A DNA stretch of 6,813 nucleotides from contig DGUK01000097.1 of NCBI GenBank assembly GCA_002394635.1, positions 1 to 6,813 on the forward strand, given 5' to 3'. How positions within the stretch are numbered: the first letter of the stretch is position 1; each line of letters opens with the position of its first letter. The stretch comes from Faecalitalea sp. UBA4312 (GTDB lineage Bacteria > Bacillota_I > Bacilli_A > Erysipelotrichales > Erysipelotrichaceae). The notes under the pieces are model-generated. The model was not told where the DNA came from. It saw only the letters and a list, made by a program, of their open reading frames with translations, and ran no database searches. The position numbers and the translations under genes are program-made. Positions 6,095 through 6,813 of this stretch are shown here, piece after piece.

Positions 6095-6667
6095 TTATTT
6101 CATAAATTGTCCCAGAAGGTTCAGCAAGTCACTGCCATCCACAGTACCCTGTGATGGTTTGCCGGATCCTAACAATGTTCCCAACAGATCCAGTGAAGCA
6201 GATTGAGAAGTAGCCTGTCCTCCGAACATATTCAACAATCCGGACAGTTCGTCCTGCTTTGGCTGTGTCGTTGCAGCCGACAATCCAGACAATAAACCCG
6301 GTGCAATCTGTCCTAAAACGGATGTAACCTGGTCATCCTGCAAACCGGTTTGCGAAGCCAATGAGCTAACAACACTTCCTTGATCTTTTCCCAAGATATG
6401 GCCGATGATCTTTTTTCCATCTTCATTGTCCGCTTCATTGATCATGGATGACATACTTTTGTTGGAGGAATGTTGTCCCAAGGCATTTAACAAAGATTGG
6501 GCCCCTGTCTGATTGGAAGCATTCTGCGTCATATAACGAATCAACAGAGGCAAAGCCAGGATCAACAGCTTTTTAACCATCTCCGAAGAAATACCGGTTT
6601 GTTCGGAAACTGAGCTCACCGAGCTGTTTGATGTCATCGTTCCTAATAATAATTGTAGCAAGTTCAT
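6095..6667 (-). CDS. DUF937 domain protein of unknown function
   Basis: The protein matches the DUF937 family pattern (PF06078; function not established): alternating amphipathic helices, the block NEDGKKIIGHILG (81-93), then a 'vSSLASQTGLxxxxVxxxLxxxAPxLL' block. It has 190 residues, no cysteine or tryptophan, much Ser, Gln, Leu and Gly, and no signal peptide or clear membrane segment. An internal duplication is visible: residues 16-42 align with 99-125 at a constant offset of 83, sharing QTG (23-25 and 106-108), Val31/Val114 and Pro40/Pro123. The tail holds three short leucine-rich units (LSGLLNMFGG, LDLLGTLLGSG, SDLLNLLGQF). AAGGAGA precedes the ATG with the GGAG core 7 nt away, a TATAAT box lies upstream and a terminator follows at once, so it appears to be a single-gene unit. 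Confidence 0.85.
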   Translation of the reverse strand: MNLLQLLLGTMTSNSSVSSVSEQTGISSEMVKKLLILALPLLIRYMTQNASNQTGAQSLLNALGQHSSNKSMSSMINEADNEDGKKIIGHILGKDQGSVVSSLASQTGLQDDQVTSVLGQIAPGLLSGLSAATTQPKQDELSGLLNMFGGQATSQSASLDLLGTLLGSGKPSQGTVDGSDLLNLLGQFMK

Positions 6668-6692
6668 AATGTATCTCCTTTATCTTGCTTAT

Positions 6693-6698
6693 ATTATA
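6693..6698 (-). promoter_or_regulatory. -10 box of the DUF937 promoter
   Basis: An exact TATAAT on the minus strand lies 25 nt before the ATG at 6667. At a 17-nt spacing the -35 position reads TCTTTG, which is poor; TTGCAT occurs nearby (6713-6718) but only 14 nt away. The box is convincing and the -35 is not. Confidence 0.5.
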
Positions 6699-6742
6699 TA
6701 CCATAACAATTCATGCAAAGAATGAAATCCGTAAGGAGAAGT

Positions 6743-6767
6743 AAAAAAAAAGTTCCTTTCGGAACTT
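6743..6767 (-). terminator. Intrinsic terminator after the tRNA gene
   Basis: On the minus strand AAGTTCC-GAAA-GGAACTT forms a perfect 7-bp stem with a GAAA tetraloop (6750-6767), leading into nine Ts (6743-6751) that share the last stem bases. It begins about 11 nt after the CCA end of the tRNA, so this tRNA is probably the last member of its transcript. Confidence 0.93.
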
Positions 6768-6778
6768 ACTGTACACTA

Positions 6779-6813
6779 TGGTGGAGCGTAGCGGGATCGA
6801 ACCGCTGACCCCC
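6779..6813 (-). tRNA. tRNA gene, 3' part (probably tRNA-Ala); 5' part outside the window
   Basis: On the minus strand the visible piece reads as the end of the variable loop (GGTC), a T-arm with stem AGCGG/CCGCT and loop TTCGATC (6790-6806), acceptor 3' strand ACGCTCC (6783-6789), discriminator A (6782) and encoded CCA (6779-6781). All five T-stem pairs form. Ending in GCTCC-A-CCA with U at position 70 and A73 fits tRNA-Ala, where U70 would pair with G3; the T-arm also resembles Bacillus and E. coli tRNA-Ala. The anticodon lies outside the window, so the amino acid assignment is an inference. Confidence 0.85.

Noticed and set aside
1..6813. Mobile element, CRISPR array, phage or defence island
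   Set aside because: No direct repeat arrays, transposase or integrase motifs or terminal inverted repeats are seen. The only strong inverted repeats are terminators, and the tRNA 3' end shows no duplicated attachment sequence within the window.

Overview
This is an ordinary, tightly packed stretch of bacterial chromosome. It probably comes from a mid-GC member of the Bacillota, perhaps a gut Erysipelotrichia or Clostridia relative. That placement is inference. It rests on strong G-rich Shine-Dalgarno sites mostly set 7 nt from the start codon, hairpin-plus-T-run terminators after nearly every unit, a tRNA gene with encoded CCA, and family resemblances (EpsC-type serine acetyltransferase, DUF937, YjjU-like patatin, HicB-like protein). 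I see no transposase, integrase, phage gene, CRISPR array or recognisable defence system.

Layout. The left end (3-1793, + strand) is the C-terminal part of carB, the large subunit of carbamoyl-phosphate synthase, cut by the window edge. Every other gene lies on the minus strand and runs towards carB. From right to left there are four apparent transcription units. (1) The 3' part of a tRNA gene, probably tRNA-Ala, with its terminator (6743-6813). (2) A single DUF937 gene with its own TATAAT box and terminator (6074-6698). (3) A short HicB-like gene, a HAD phosphatase and a patatin-like phospholipase, ending at a terminator built into the last patatin codons (4174-6023). (4) A DUF89 metal-dependent phosphatase, a serine O-acetyltransferase (cysE) and an unrecognised 143-residue protein whose start codon overlaps the cysE stop (1786-4172). 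Unit 4 and carB meet at one perfect hairpin that can terminate transcription in both directions and that contains the carB stop codon.

How the genes may work together. carB supplies carbamoyl phosphate for pyrimidines and arginine. cysE makes O-acetylserine, the first step of cysteine synthesis, and its C-terminal isoleucine is compatible with docking to cysteine synthase. The DUF89 protein and the HAD protein are both small-molecule phosphatase types. The patatin is a probable cytosolic lipid acyl hydrolase. Nothing joins these into one pathway. The best candidates for new biology are modest: the uncharacterised protein translationally coupled to cysE, the DUF89 phosphatase next to it, and the solitary shortened HicB-like protein upstream of a HAD phosphatase. 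No intergenic stretch reaches 300 bases.
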